Shown here: in pieces, positions 1-11,500 of the stretch
Layout of the letters: every line of letters begins with the position of its first letter
Numbering within the stretch: position 1 is the stretch's first letter
Assembly (NCBI RefSeq): GCF_954871325.1
Contig: NC_088777.1
Coordinates: 37,301,366-37,365,365, forward strand
DNA length: 64,000 bases
Direction: 5' to 3'
DNA from: Gordionus sp. m RMFG-2023
Lineage: Eukaryota > Nematomorpha > Gordioida > Chordodea > Parachordodidae
Notes under the pieces: model-generated
The model's input: only the letters and a program-made list of their open reading frames with translations
What the model was told of the DNA's origin: nothing
Database searches by the model: none
Made by a program: the position numbers and the translations under genes

Positions 1-3000
1 TGATGAGTAATATAAAAGATCAAGAAATTATATAATAGAAGTCTTTATAAATTATTTATGGGATAGAAATAATTCTCATAAAATTTAAAAAATATTTATA
101 ACAATGTCAAGGTTTTATCAATTTTTTTGGAGTAATAAAAGAAGAAAATAAACGAATATATTTTAAGAATAGACACATAATGACGGTTTTAGAAAAGTTG
201 GTTCAAATTTATTATTTTTTTGTTTCAAGCCTTGTCTAATTTTTAGAATTTTTTCTTCTATAGGAATCACTAAATATTTTCATAACGCGATTGACTTGAT
301 GTCTGGAATTGTCAAATATAATAATTATAATTGTTATAGAATGACCATCCCTATTCATATTATCAGTGAAATTTTTTTGATCATTCTTTTAAGAAATATT
401 TAAAAATAAATATTTACAAAAGAAAAATATTCATCTATAGATTTTGAAAATAATAATATATTTCTAATATCATTTAAAAACCAAAGAAGGCTATAAAATT
501 TAAAATAAGGTTTATAAATAAAAAATTGAGATGGTGGTTAGTTCGAAAAAGATATATCGGAGTAGCTCTTACTGAGAATATAACACAATATATTCCGAAA
601 ATTAAATCTCCAGTGGTCTCAATCGGAGATATTTAAGGTTAAAATAGGTTTAAAAAAAGGTTTTCAACTGACCTTAGTAACGCGTTTCTGCCTTAAGCCA
701 ACGCATCATAACATATGATGGTAGAGATCCCAAATTCGAACCCCTATTGACAATTCAATTTATTGGTAATATACAAATAAATGGTTCTCATATTTAAAAT
801 TAGTTTTCAAAGATAAAATAAGATTAATAAAACAAATATTTTGAATAATCATCACGATTCATTTCTTATAAGTTTAAATGTCTCTTTAAAAAAAAATTGA
901 AAATAAGTATTTAAAAAGAATATTTATATTATATAACAACGTATACTTATATTAATAATCACCATGATGCACAATATACACGGTATTAGGGAATTGATAA
1001 TGATGACAGAAAGTTGTAAGCTATATATTAATGCTGATTCATGAGCAGGCATGTGAACGGGGAGCGGTGAAAATTAGTTTATTTTAGGGGCCACCAAATA
1101 TTATTTTTATTTATTTAAAGTCAGAGTAAGTATATAGATACAAGTTCTAGATTTTTTTGAAACGAGTGTAGGAATTTTAGTATATTTAGAGATTATCCAA
1201 TCATTTGTTATTCATAAAATATAACCCCACTCTGCTGTCAAGGGCTCCAGCAGAAAGTTTTTAGTGTTGTTAAAAATGTCTTTACATCTAAACGGGGGTG
1301 CCGTAATGACAAAAAGAATGAGAATGTTTTATTATTAAAATCTAACAATTATTAACAGGCACCTACACAAGAATTTGCTATGAAGGTGGGGGGGGGGGGG
1401 TGTTAATAATTATTCTAGGAATTATTTAAGAATATCTTTTTCATAAATTTATTAGGACTAGTAACTATAAAATATTGACAATTTCTTCAAATATAAATGA
1501 ATGATAAATATTAAATGTATATCGGCGCATGAATTATGAATTACTATAAAATAAATGTCACGAAAAAAACTTTGTTAGTAAAAATATATATTTTATAAGC
1601 ATCATTTAAAATTTGATATATAAATTTAAATTATATTAAAAAAAAATAAATGTTGTAAATATAAATTAATGCACAAAAATATTCTTAAGAATTATTTCAA
1701 ACATATAAACTTGTAAAGTATTCATGAAAAATATGGTATTAAATAATGGGGAAAAAATATAATTAAGAAACATTTTATGTAAAATCCAAATCTTTGGGAT
1801 TGACATTGAGCTAATTTTTCAATGATTTCATCAGTATTTAGTTACCTCCCTATATATATATTAAGAAGGGCTAATACCCCTTCAAGCTTATTAGAAATAG
1901 TACTTCTCACTCTCAGGCATGTTTTTTTTGTTAATCCGCCAAATAAATTTTTTCTGTATCAAGATTTGAAATAGATTCAGAAGGATTCTGCGGCGCAGAT
2001 TTGTAAGTGCTACCTGATTAATCAAGAACCTTTCATTTATTTGAGTAATAATAGGGAGATAAAAAATATTATTTTATAATATTCTTCGACTGACCCTATA
2101 TTAATTTTGGAACGTTTGGCTTGTCTTGCTTCGATTTGAGGTAGACAAATATCAAATTTATAAAGCTCTGCCTTTGACTCAACAATGACATAATATATGA
2201 AATTAGTCACTACATTTGCTTTAATTTCCTTAAATTAAAATATAATGCTTTCACTATAATCTTATATTTTATATAAGAATTGTCAAAATGAAACAATTAT
2301 TATTTATCATTTAATTAAATATTTGGTACATGTATTATTAAAATTTAACAATTATTTATCATTTAATTAATTATATATTTTATATGTAGGCGAGATATCA
2401 ATTCAAAGCTCACTTAAAAATTTGAATTTTTGCAACTAGAATCCTGAATTAGGCATTATTCACACTTTAATAATTATAATAGAAACGTATCTTGCGGAAT
2501 ATTTTATCCATACATAGATAAATTTGTAAAAAAATGTATCTGTATGCAAATCCCATTTATCTAAATATAGATATATTTCTAGATGATGTGGTTGTATCTT
2601 GATTCATCTGAAAAGTTTCTTTTAACACCTTTTCTAAAATCTAATTATACTTTTAAAGAGTATAAGAATGATTAATATTACACAATTCAGTCATTTATTA
2701 AAAATTTTGATATTTTACTATAATAATATTAACTAATTCATATTCAAAGTTACTTATTATAAACCCCATTTTAAATAACTTACATAATTCGTGAGATTTT
2801 ATAATAGCTCGGATAATTTGGGGCGCTTTAATGGGACATCGAATTTATTTTCGTTCAGGACCGTCAAAAATCTTAGTATGATATATGTTCTTAGTCGTTT
2901 GAGATTTCTTACAAGGCGACGTAATACTCCGATCAAATCAGATGGCTATTATAAAAAACAATTTTTATTGCACTATTAGACAAAGATGTAAGATGATTAA

Positions 3001-3320
3001 TTTATCAATTTAAGTTATAATATAAGAAATTTGAGTGTGATTTTCTGTAGAAACAAAAATATTTTATCTAGATATGGAATCGCTTTTTTTTATAAATTTA
3101 AGATTCTTTGCTGTCAATTTCAACAGACAAGCATAAGTATTTACTCAGTATCATTTTAAAGCATACTCTTTATCCCCTTTAAAATATATGGAGGAAAATT
3201 GATCTTGACCTCCGCCTATGAAGACGCAGTGTTAGATATGTCCAGGAAATTTTTAAAGAGAATTGAATTCCCAACAATGTATAAAAATGATTGTATTTCT
3301 TAATAGACATTACTTTTATT
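1..3320. other. AT-rich stretch, no gene recognised
   Basis: No open frame here resembles a known protein and no complete transposon was recognised. A 13-base G run lies at 1388-1400. A slightly less AT-rich patch at about 2790-2980 is open for about 60 codons on the + strand, but the peptide is not recognisable. Confidence 0.5.
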
Positions 3321-4427
3321 CAGAGTTGTTAAAGCTCCTTTTTAAAAGTAGCTAGCTCCCGCTCCTGCTCCTACCTTATCAAAAAGGGCTAGCTCCCGCT
3401 CCCGCCACTTCATTTTTAGAAGGAGCTAGCTCTCGCTCCAAGTAATGGAATGCCACTCCATATCCGCTCCTTTGATTAGTACACCAAACAAGATCATATT
3501 TTTTAATTAAGAAAGTTTTATTTATATTAAATGATATATCAAAATATTTCTAATCTTTTATTAGCTTTTAAAAGTATTGAATTTTCTAAATTTAACTCTA
3601 TCAAACATCCACGACTCTCCCCTAAAATCTGTTTAGCAATACTCAGGGGCTCAACAGGAGCACTAGAGGGAAGCGGGGTATTGTTTTTTATAAAAATATT
3701 TTTTAATTCAGGAAATTTATTAAAAATAGTAATTTTGATATCATTATCTAAAAAATATTTGTCCAATATCTTAACTTCCTGATGATCAATTTTATGGAAT
3801 CCAAAAAAATCTTCCAAATTATTACAGGGTTCCCGTGAACTAGTAGCTATTTTTGCATCAAGAATTTCTTTTCTTAAAAAATTAATTAATTTGTATTTTA
3901 GTTCCATATTTTGTGTACATTTTATCCATTCCCAATTTATTTTGAATGCAGGATGGATAATAGCAGCAATGATATTTTCATCATTATAAACATTTGAAAA
4001 TCTGCAATAAAGTTATTTAAATAGATAATTTATTTTTTATTTTGATTTTTTCTTCTATGATGCCTGGATCCATAATATCAGAATCTATTTTTTATAATAT
4101 ATCTATAAAATGAATATTAATATCAATTACAAGATCTTCCAAAAAAATTTCAATATAAAAAGAAAGAAAAACTGATTAGATGAAAAACCAATATAAAACT
4201 CGGCTCAACATTATATATTGCATAAATTTAAATAAAATAAAATTTCATTTTTACTGAATTTTAATAAATAAATATATAGATTTATTAATATTTAAAAAAT
4301 AATCAAATTTATTAAATTTAAAAGAGCGGTGGAGGAACGTTCCTCCACTCCAGCCCTAAAAAGAACTAATTCCCGCTCCTGATTTTTAAAGCTCCAGGTG
4401 TTTTTGAAAAAGTGTAGCAGCACTCTG
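3321..4427 (-). mobile_element. hAT DNA transposon, decayed, with 8-bp TSD
   Basis: The element is bounded by CAGAGT at the left and ACTCTG at the right. It is flanked by an exact 8-bp direct repeat CTTTTATT (3313-3320 and 4428-4435), the target-site duplication size of hAT elements. Both ends carry subterminal GC-rich patches rich in AGCTCCCGCTCC-type motifs, at about 3345-3475 and 4322-4400. A transposase remnant lies inside on the - strand. Length is 1107 bp, too short for a whole autonomous hAT, so it is an internally deleted copy. Confidence 0.85.
3539..4013 (-). pseudogene. hAT transposase C-terminal (dimerisation) remnant
   Basis: On the - strand an open stretch reads through a block like IIAAIIHPAFK and then LPSSAPVEPLSIAKQIL, followed by LLKANKRL. 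These match the C-terminal dimerisation region of hAT transposases, where S-S-A-x-x-E-R-x-F-S is the hallmark. The N-terminal zinc finger and most of the RNase H-like catalytic core are absent, so it cannot encode active transposase. Its position inside the TSD-flanked element at 3321-4427 identifies that element. The family match is from memory; the open frame and motif order are directly visible. Confidence 0.8.
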
Positions 4428-5909
4428 CTTTTATTATATAAATTATATACTGATTTTTAAAATTGTTTTTCAAATTTGTTTCTCTTTTATAATATTATTG
4501 TCAGGAATTTCGTTTATTTTTATAGAAAGGTTTTTATTTGTCACGATATTCTGCTTTCAAGGCTACAAAAGTGACGAAAAGGTCTTCTAATATAGATTTT
4601 TTGGCCTTTTAAGATAATGTAATTTTTGAATAATACTCTATATCTTATTTTTGTATTCCTATAAGTTTTAAAGTAAAACAATTCTTAATTTTGATTCACA
4701 TTTTTTAAAATCGAAGCAAAAATATTTTTGGTAGTTAAAATGTTTCCTTTCCTCTTATATATTTGACTGGGCTTACTATGTCATCGTTTTGATGAAAATA
4801 TCATAAATTAATTTGAGAGAAGAGAAGAGAAGAAAAGAAAAATTTTTCAGCATTAATAAAAATTATTCATGAAATCAGGGTTCTGGAATCTGAATCCGAC
4901 AAAATCTTTTCCGGGTTCGGTACGGGTCTAGGCTTTGGAAATTTTTTCAAGGTCCAGGCGGGTCTAGAAGGCCATAGATTATAACTGGAACTGCTAATTA
5001 ATGTATTAAAATAGGAATCAAAGTGGGGACAAATTTAATTTACCAGCGACTATCTTTAATATGAGCCAGCATAGTCAAGAATTTTCTACGTTAATTTTTT
5101 ATATGGAAATTTTGTTTTGGAGCATTAAAAATTTAATAGAACTAATCATATTTGAAAATATGACAATTTTGAATACAAATAATAAAATATTTGAAAATAC
5201 AAAATATTGAGAGCGAATATTATACTGTTAAAAAATATTTTTTAATTATATAAACCGGTATATAAATCACAATAAAATATAAAATTTAACATTTTATAAT
5301 GATTTAAAAAGGTAATCAAAATATTCATAAATGAAAATTTAATCTGCGATTGCCCCAAATTTTGAATAATTTGTTCTGTGTTGGTGATTACATCTTGATG
5401 AGCAAAGCTAGTCTACACAATCTATTTTAAGATGCCGTACTTTTGATACAGGTTCTGTAAATGCCCTCTCATTTGTGCTTGTACCAATCGCTATCATTGC
5501 TAAAATACAGTAATTTTAGTATATTTGGAAAACTTATAAAATATATTTTAAAGTAAGCAATGCTTCCATTGTTTTTCTTAGAAAATTATCTACAAAAATG
5601 AATCTTTCATACCATTTAAATTCTGAAATTTATTGGAATCAGATACATTTATATCCTATGAATTAAATTTAGCTAAATATATTCAATTTTTTATTATCAA
5701 GATTTGATACATCCTCAGATCAGAGGGAGTTATGGATAGAGCTAAATGATAAATCACAAATCGTTTATTGAGTCAAAATTAAATCCAAAAGTGGAATAAA
5801 AATGGTTATTTTATAGTAAACCTCAATTGTTAATATTGAAACCATTCTTTGTCGGTGAAAGTCGAGTCTTGTGAATCTCAAAATTATATAATTTTGCTTT
5901 CACCTCAAC
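4428..5909. other. Non-genic, with a short GC-rich MITE-like insert
   Basis: No protein-coding signal was seen. At about 4876-4993 a short GC-richer segment starts CAGGGTTCTGGAATC and ends near AACTGGAACTG. Similar wording recurs at about 20,475-20,540, so it is probably a small hAT-like MITE, but no clean TSD was found. Confidence 0.35.
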
Positions 5910-7297
5910 TAGGCCTAAAACAAATTATTTGTTTTTCGAAATTCGATTCGATTCAATTCGTATTTTACGAATACCAATAGCACTTCGAATCGAATAATTG
6001 TGCTATTTGTATTATTCGTATTATTCAAAAATTATTTATTTATAAATATTCTTAATTTTTCGTAAATATTTTATTGTAAGTATAAAAATGAAGTATTTAA
6101 ATTTTCCTAGTGGATATCATTTATTTTTTATTTCTTATTATCAAATCATACATATTTATATTTTCTGATAAAATTATGGAAAGGGAAACGTCCCATCAAA
6201 GTAAACTAAAATATAATTATTTTATTTTATGGTTTCTTTTTAATCATTTTTGGTATTATGAACAAGTCGTTAATCGAACATTTAAATTCATTTGATCTCA
6301 ATTTTATAAACGCTATCAGTGCGATTGAGAAAATAGAAAATTATTATAACTTAACAAATATTCATACTATAATATCAACAATATTAGATCCTAAACTGAA
6401 AATGGAATTTTTTGAACAACTACCAATATCATACAACATAGATACAACAACTCTATTAGAAAAATTTAAGGGTGTATATAATGAATACAAAGTGAAATAT
6501 AATATCAATACAACATTAGTTAGCGCAATAGTACAGTCGAACATGGATAGAATTTTCAAAAATAACATCGCATCAATATGAGAGGTGGAAACATATCTTA
6601 ATGAATTAAGAATCAGTTCTAATAAAAGTCCGCTAGAATGGTGGAGATTGCATGAGGATTGTTTTCGTGTGTTATTGAAATGGCAACTGTTATATTGTCA
6701 ATTCAGGGATCTTCGGCTTCATGTGAGGGGTTGTTTTCAATAGGAACAATTATGATAATTAAAAATAGAATGTCCTTGAAGGAGGAAACTATTAGAAAGA
6801 CTTTATGCTTAAAAAACTGGTTATTATCAAATTCGGATCTAGCATAATTATATTTTTTATGTATTATATTTTGATGTTTGTAAAATGAGATTATTGTACA
6901 TTTTAAGAAAATTTTAATAAATTTTTTTTTTCGTAATCATTTACTATTTTCATTTTATAAATAAAAGACATTTCATTGATTGAAGAAATAATTTAAATAT
7001 TTTTATAGGCAATTCTAATTAAAAATGAGACATTTTTGGCCAATTTGTTGGAAAACGTTATATGAAATCATCGGGTTTTATTTCGTTTATTTTCTGTAAA
7101 TTTTTATATACTAATGACAATTAGTTTAGAGAATCCTAAAAAGTGTCATCTTAAAACATTACATCTGTTTATAATTTTTTTGCAAAAAATTATATATTTT
7201 TTATAAGCTTTAGGAAAATTTTCGAATCGAATCGAATAATGATTTTATTGTATGAATACGAATAATAAATTATTCGATTCGTTTTTTTGTAGGCCTA
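5910..7297 (+). mobile_element. hAT DNA transposon with TAGGCCTA ends and 8-bp TSD
   Basis: Both termini are TAGGCCTA (5910-5917 and 7290-7297), followed inward by inverted repeats rich in CGAATCGAATAA motifs. The flanks carry an exact 8-bp direct repeat ACCTCAAC at 5902-5909 and 7298-7305. The 1388-bp body encodes the C-terminal part of a hAT transposase on the + strand. It is an internally deleted, non-autonomous copy. The intact TSD and near-intact ends suggest moderate age. Confidence 0.9.
6258..6847 (+). pseudogene. hAT transposase C-terminal half, broken
   Basis: One open part (6258-6581) contains AISAIEKIENYYN and STILDPKLKMEFF, like the region of hAT transposases with the conserved A-x-x-L-D-P-R-x-K motif. 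It ends at a TGA at 6579-6581, but similarity continues in the same frame with a block ending SPLEWWRLHED. It then shifts frame into 6659-6847, which has the dimerisation block LSIQGSSASCEGLFS and the closing LCLKNWL. At least one stop and one frameshift break it, and the N-terminal half is missing. It lies inside the TSD-bounded element 5910-7297. Confidence 0.82.
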
Positions 7298-8107
7298 ACC
7301 TCAACAATCACATAAATCTCGAGAAATTAATTTTATCTCAATATAATAATATTCGCGATTCTCATAACTTCAGCCAAATCCATTTTTTTTAATATTGCAC
7401 AAAATTGTTGTGTAATAAATAATTTATTCATTCATTCCAATGAAAAAAATCAGCCATATTAAATTTAATAATGTATCATCAGATGAAATATATATCAGGT
7501 GATTCTGATATTTCTCCAAGGGCAGGATCCACAAAATTCTATAACAGCTTTATGTTGAAGGCTCCATCTTGTCATGCAGTCTTTTGCAGTTTCTTTTCTG
7601 TGTAGAACAAGAAGTCTCAGAAATAACTATATTCAGCAAATTCTGTGTATTTGAATATCTGAACATTTCATGCATTCTAGAAATTTTCTAATCATAGTTA
7701 TTAGTAGAGATAAATTAAATATAATTTTTTTGGTTGATAAAATTTTCTTATATTCATCAGTTTAGGTTTAAAAAATGTAAGAAAATAAACTTTAAAATTT
7801 CGTGAGATAAATATTAATATACAAGAAATTAATATTTAAATTAATTTTAATTTTTTGCTAATATTTAGAATAATAGAATATAACCTATTTGAAATAGAAT
7901 ACTACAATTCATAATTGGTGAAGCCCTCTTATATTTTTCAAAAATTCTTGTATCAGGGATATAGAACTTTATAATTATTGTATGCAAGTCAAATTTATTT
8001 TTTAACTTTGGGTAGGTAATATATTTTTTATTATTATTAAAAATAAATATTTATATATTATATAGCTAATAGTTTATCTTTAGCAATATATAAATAGGTA
8101 TTCATAT
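7298..8107. other. AT-rich spacer, no gene recognised
   Basis: Nothing recognisable apart from a slightly more complex patch at about 7500-7690, which has no convincing frame on either strand. Confidence 0.4.
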
Positions 8108-8475
8108 TAGAGGTCTGCAATGGGCGGGTTTTTAGCCCCCCGCCCACACTGCTCATACTTTAGTCGGGCGTGGTCAAGTTTTCTAAAATATTTTTAACAT
8201 TGAACCGGTGGCCGCCTGGTTAAAAATTTTTTTAAATAATGGGCGCGAGCGGGCGTGTAAATTTTTAATATCTTTAGGTGAAATGATCATAACAGATATT
8301 TTATTAAAAATAATAGTTTTATGTATACTGCCTATTATATACTTAATTAATAAATAAAGAGCCAAACCACAGCCATTTAAATAATTTTTAAACATTAGGT
8401 GGGCGGGTTAAAAAATTTCAAAACAACGAGTGAGAAAGCTTTTTTTTTAAAAAACCCGCCCATTGCAGATCTCTA
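8108..8475. mobile_element. hAT MITE, TAGAG(G/A)TCTGCAATGGGCGGG ends
   Basis: Terminal inverted repeats of about 21 bp (TAGAGGTCTGCAATGGGCG at left; the right end is its inverse with one change) bound a 368-bp non-coding body. An exact 8-bp direct repeat ATTCATAT flanks it (8100-8107 and 8476-8483). The GC-rich ends contrast with the AT-rich middle. It is one of several related copies in the window that share the TCTGCA core. Confidence 0.92.
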
Positions 8476-8964
8476 ATTCATATATCAAAATCAATAATAA
8501 ATTCATTTAGTTTGCTATCCACTTATATTCCCCCCCCCCCCCTTTTAGTTGCAAAGGGTTAACTCACAAAAACTGAACTTTAATAATTTTAATAACGGAA
8601 CCTTGATTCTTACATAGATTTTTTAAAAAATATTTTTCTAAGCAAAATAGTTATTTATCCAGAACTCTAGTTACTATTTTTATCATGTTAATTTTTTCTT
8701 CCATCCTACTTTATAATAGTTTTGTTTTGTTTTCATTATAACGTTATGTTAATATAATTTTATTTCCATTAGATATCACATAGAACTAATGAGGCAATAT
8801 AACATTTAGCAATTAAATAAAATAATTTTCGTCATAATAAAAGACACCTTTAATAATAATTGATTTTCCTATAATTTTAAAACATTTTCATTCTTTAACA
8901 AAATCTATTTTTTTAATCATTTTTTTGTAATATTTTTTGATAAATTATGATTTTTTTTTATATA

Positions 8965-9175
8965 ATGAATATAATATTAATTATTGCTTATATTATTTCA
9001 AGCTAAACGCTCAGATTTTTTTTTATTCGGGCCGGGTCGGTAAATTATTTTTGAAAAAAATTCGGGTTCGGGCCGGACCGTTTAAAAAAATTTCGGGTTC
9101 CGGCTGGGCCGGCAAAACTTTTTTAAAAAAAATTTCGGGCCGGGCTTGAAAAATTAGGCCCGATGCAGATCACTA
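8965..9175. mobile_element. Fragment of a TCTGCA-type hAT MITE
   Basis: A GC-rich segment with three repeated GGGCCGG-type blocks separated by A-runs ends at about 9170 in GATGCAGATCACTA, the inverse of the TAGTGATCTGCATC end seen in sister copies. No left terminus or TSD was recognised, so only one end survives. Confidence 0.5.
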
Positions 9176-9513
9176 ATTTACACTATAATTTGCTAGAAGT
9201 TATCCATAATTGTTCTTTTTCTTAATTATATAAATTACACTATATAATATGGTTCACGAGGATGGCCAACCTAAAAAATAGAATATAGCTTTTTTTTGTA
9301 GTTATACCCTTGACTTAGAAATATATAAGAAAGGTATAACTCACTCTATATTAATTGGAAAATATAATGATAATAACCAATAGTGGTTTAATTTTAATTT
9401 TAATTATTATACCACATTCCAGAAATGTATTACTTTAAAATACTAATCATTGTTATTAAAAATAAAATAAAAAATAAATAAATTTAAGACTGTTTTAATG
9501 GTAAAACATAAAG

Positions 9514-9591
9514 GTGCTTACAAAATTTTTCGCAATTATGAGAAAACAAAATGTGCTTACAAAGTTTTTCACAATTATGAGAATGTAAAAA
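9514..9591. repeat. Tandem duplication, 2 x 39 bp
   Basis: The 39-bp unit beginning GTGCTTACAAA occurs twice in a row with few differences. No function is apparent. Confidence 0.8.
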
Positions 9592-9614
9592 TTTTAAATA
9601 TCGAGAAAAATGAA

Positions 9615-9750
9615 TCATTCTTTTAGCAATCGTCTCTTCATCTTCAAACCCATACCCAACGGGCAAAGGTTTTATCCAGTCTCTTAAAAGCGTCTATTCA
9701 ACTTCAGACCCATACCAGGCGCACATAAGTTGAATTCAGTCTCCGCACCA
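9615..9750. repeat. Diverged tandem duplication, unit about 60 bp
   Basis: Two adjacent diverged units share CGTCT...TTCA.CTTCA.ACCCATACC and end in CAGTCTC. They lie right after the 39-bp duplication, so this spot has undergone repeated local duplication. Confidence 0.6.
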
Positions 9751-9845
9751 GAAGTTTAATTTGATAGCCTTTAACCTTCATTATCTACAATAAAAATATA
9801 TTAACAAAAATAAAATCGTTACTAATATGTAACATCAATATATAT

Positions 9846-10028
9846 CAGAGATCTGCAGAAGTACTATTTGCACGGCCCGGCTCGGATTTTTTTTTTTAAA
9901 AAAATTTTCGGCTCCATCCAGATTTTTTAAAAATATATTACATTTGTTTTAATTTTTATAGAAAATATGATTTCAGTTTTTATTTTAAATTAAAATACGG
10001 CCTGGCCCTTGTATCTGAGTGAGGCCTG
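9846..10028. mobile_element. Probable degraded TCTGCA-type MITE
   Basis: The left end CAGAGATCTGCAGAAG and a nearby GC-rich block (CACGGCCCGGCTCGG) match sister MITEs. The right end is degraded and no TSD is clear. Confidence 0.45.
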
Positions 10029-10339
10029 TAATGAACTTATTGTTATATTTTTTTACTGGAATAATATTCCTATCCTATGCTTTTCCACGAAGTCTTATTA
10101 AGAAGCATGATAAGAAACTCAGGCTTTATTAATATATTAATCACTGAGTTCATTAGTTAAACCTTATATGAGTTGCGCCATTGATGAGTACTTAATACTT
10201 ATAACATTCAGTTTTACGGGTCACTATCCAAAAATAGAGTTATAAGTTAATAAAAAATATAACATTACTCATTAGTCTTTAATGAATTTTGAATGGCGAT
10301 TCAAAAATAAATTACATAAAGTGAAATAAGAGATTTCCT

Positions 10340-10530
10340 CAATTTCAAAATATTTTTGAATCTTATGATTATACTATCTTTATAGATATTTTTTTTTATC
10401 TTTGCTGTTTACTTAGATATAAAATATTATTTATATTTTCAAAAAATTTGATAGGAATCTGAATTTAATATTAAGATGTAGCCTTAAGCATAAATTTTGC
10501 CAAACTTGGGGCAAGCATTAATTTTGAAGA
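10340..10530. repeat. Dispersed repeat, copy 1 of 3
   Basis: The segment begins TCAAAATATTTTTGAATCTTA and ends in an AAATTTTGCCAAACTT-like block. Related segments in the same orientation lie at about 39,955-40,140 and 42,715-42,900. No coding potential was seen, so it is an uncharacterised interspersed repeat. Confidence 0.6.
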
Positions 10531-10819
10531 TTAATCTAATATGTAATACTTAATTACAACACAATACATGCAAGTTAGTGCTCAAAATATATTATTTTCC
10601 TTCCCTTAATTACTCAGAATTAAAACTACTTATAGTAATTTTCATTGAATTCCCAAAAGATAATTTTTTTTAAATAGAAATTTTAATTTTTTCAAGAATT
10701 GAATTTCTTAGAAAATATAATATATCGCTTAGAAGTTTTTACTTTTTTTTATTTTTTAGTGTATATGCATAATTTTTTGAGTTTTAAAATTAATCATTAC
10801 TTTATATTTTCTGGTTTAT

Positions 10820-11500
10820 GTCATGAAGGGGTAGGGGTAAACATTTTTCCAAATAATTTATAGACAAGCGTATCAAAAGCCAATAAAATGATTTTGGGTA
10901 CTTTTAAATTACCTATCATTCTATCTAAGCCAACGTATCTCGGAGAGATTTAAATTACAAATAATATTCGACAAGGATATTAAATGTAACGAATATAAAA
11001 TTTTCTTTAGTGCTAATATCCCGCTAGGCTCTTTGATTTAGCTCATTGATAGGGGGTAGAGTAGGGCGATATAAAATCCTACTTTGAAATAAATCTCCAT
11101 AAGAGTATTAAAGGAAAGCTAATTAAAAAAATATATTTAGTTCATAGTTATACTGTTACTTAGTTTCAAGTCTGAGCCTGGTGGGGCAGAGGGAAAGGGT
11201 AAAATATTTATGACATATATTTCCACATGGGGTCAAATGAAAGCTTTTTTAAAGGATGTGTTCACATTGTTCTCATATCTATATTTTTAGGGTAAATCTA
11301 GGAGAGGGAAAAGGGGGGGGGGATAAAAATTATAACATAATATCTCAACATGAATCTCAAATAAAAATATCTTTCGACTGTTTTATTAATCATCTCCATC
11401 TGAGAGAGATCAAGTTTTTAAAAGCTTTTTAAAACATATATCTTAGCATGGAAAGGGGGAGAGGTATTATGACACGCGTTTATGATTTAAGGAACTTTTG
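10820..11500. repeat. Degenerate tandem array with G-rich blocks, period about 120 bp
   Basis: G-rich blocks (such as GGGGTAGGGG, GGGGCAGAGGGAAAGGG, GAGAGGGAAAAGGGGGGGGG, GGAAAGGGGGAGAGG) recur roughly every 110-180 bp. Each is followed by an AT-rich stretch with partly shared wording (ACATATATTTCCACATG, ATATCTCAACATG, ACATATATCTTAGCATGG). It reads as a decayed satellite-like array. Confidence 0.5.

Noticed and set aside
2791-2979. Open frame of about 60 codons in a less AT-rich patch
   Set aside because: No recognisable similarity, no splice or start context, and length is within chance.
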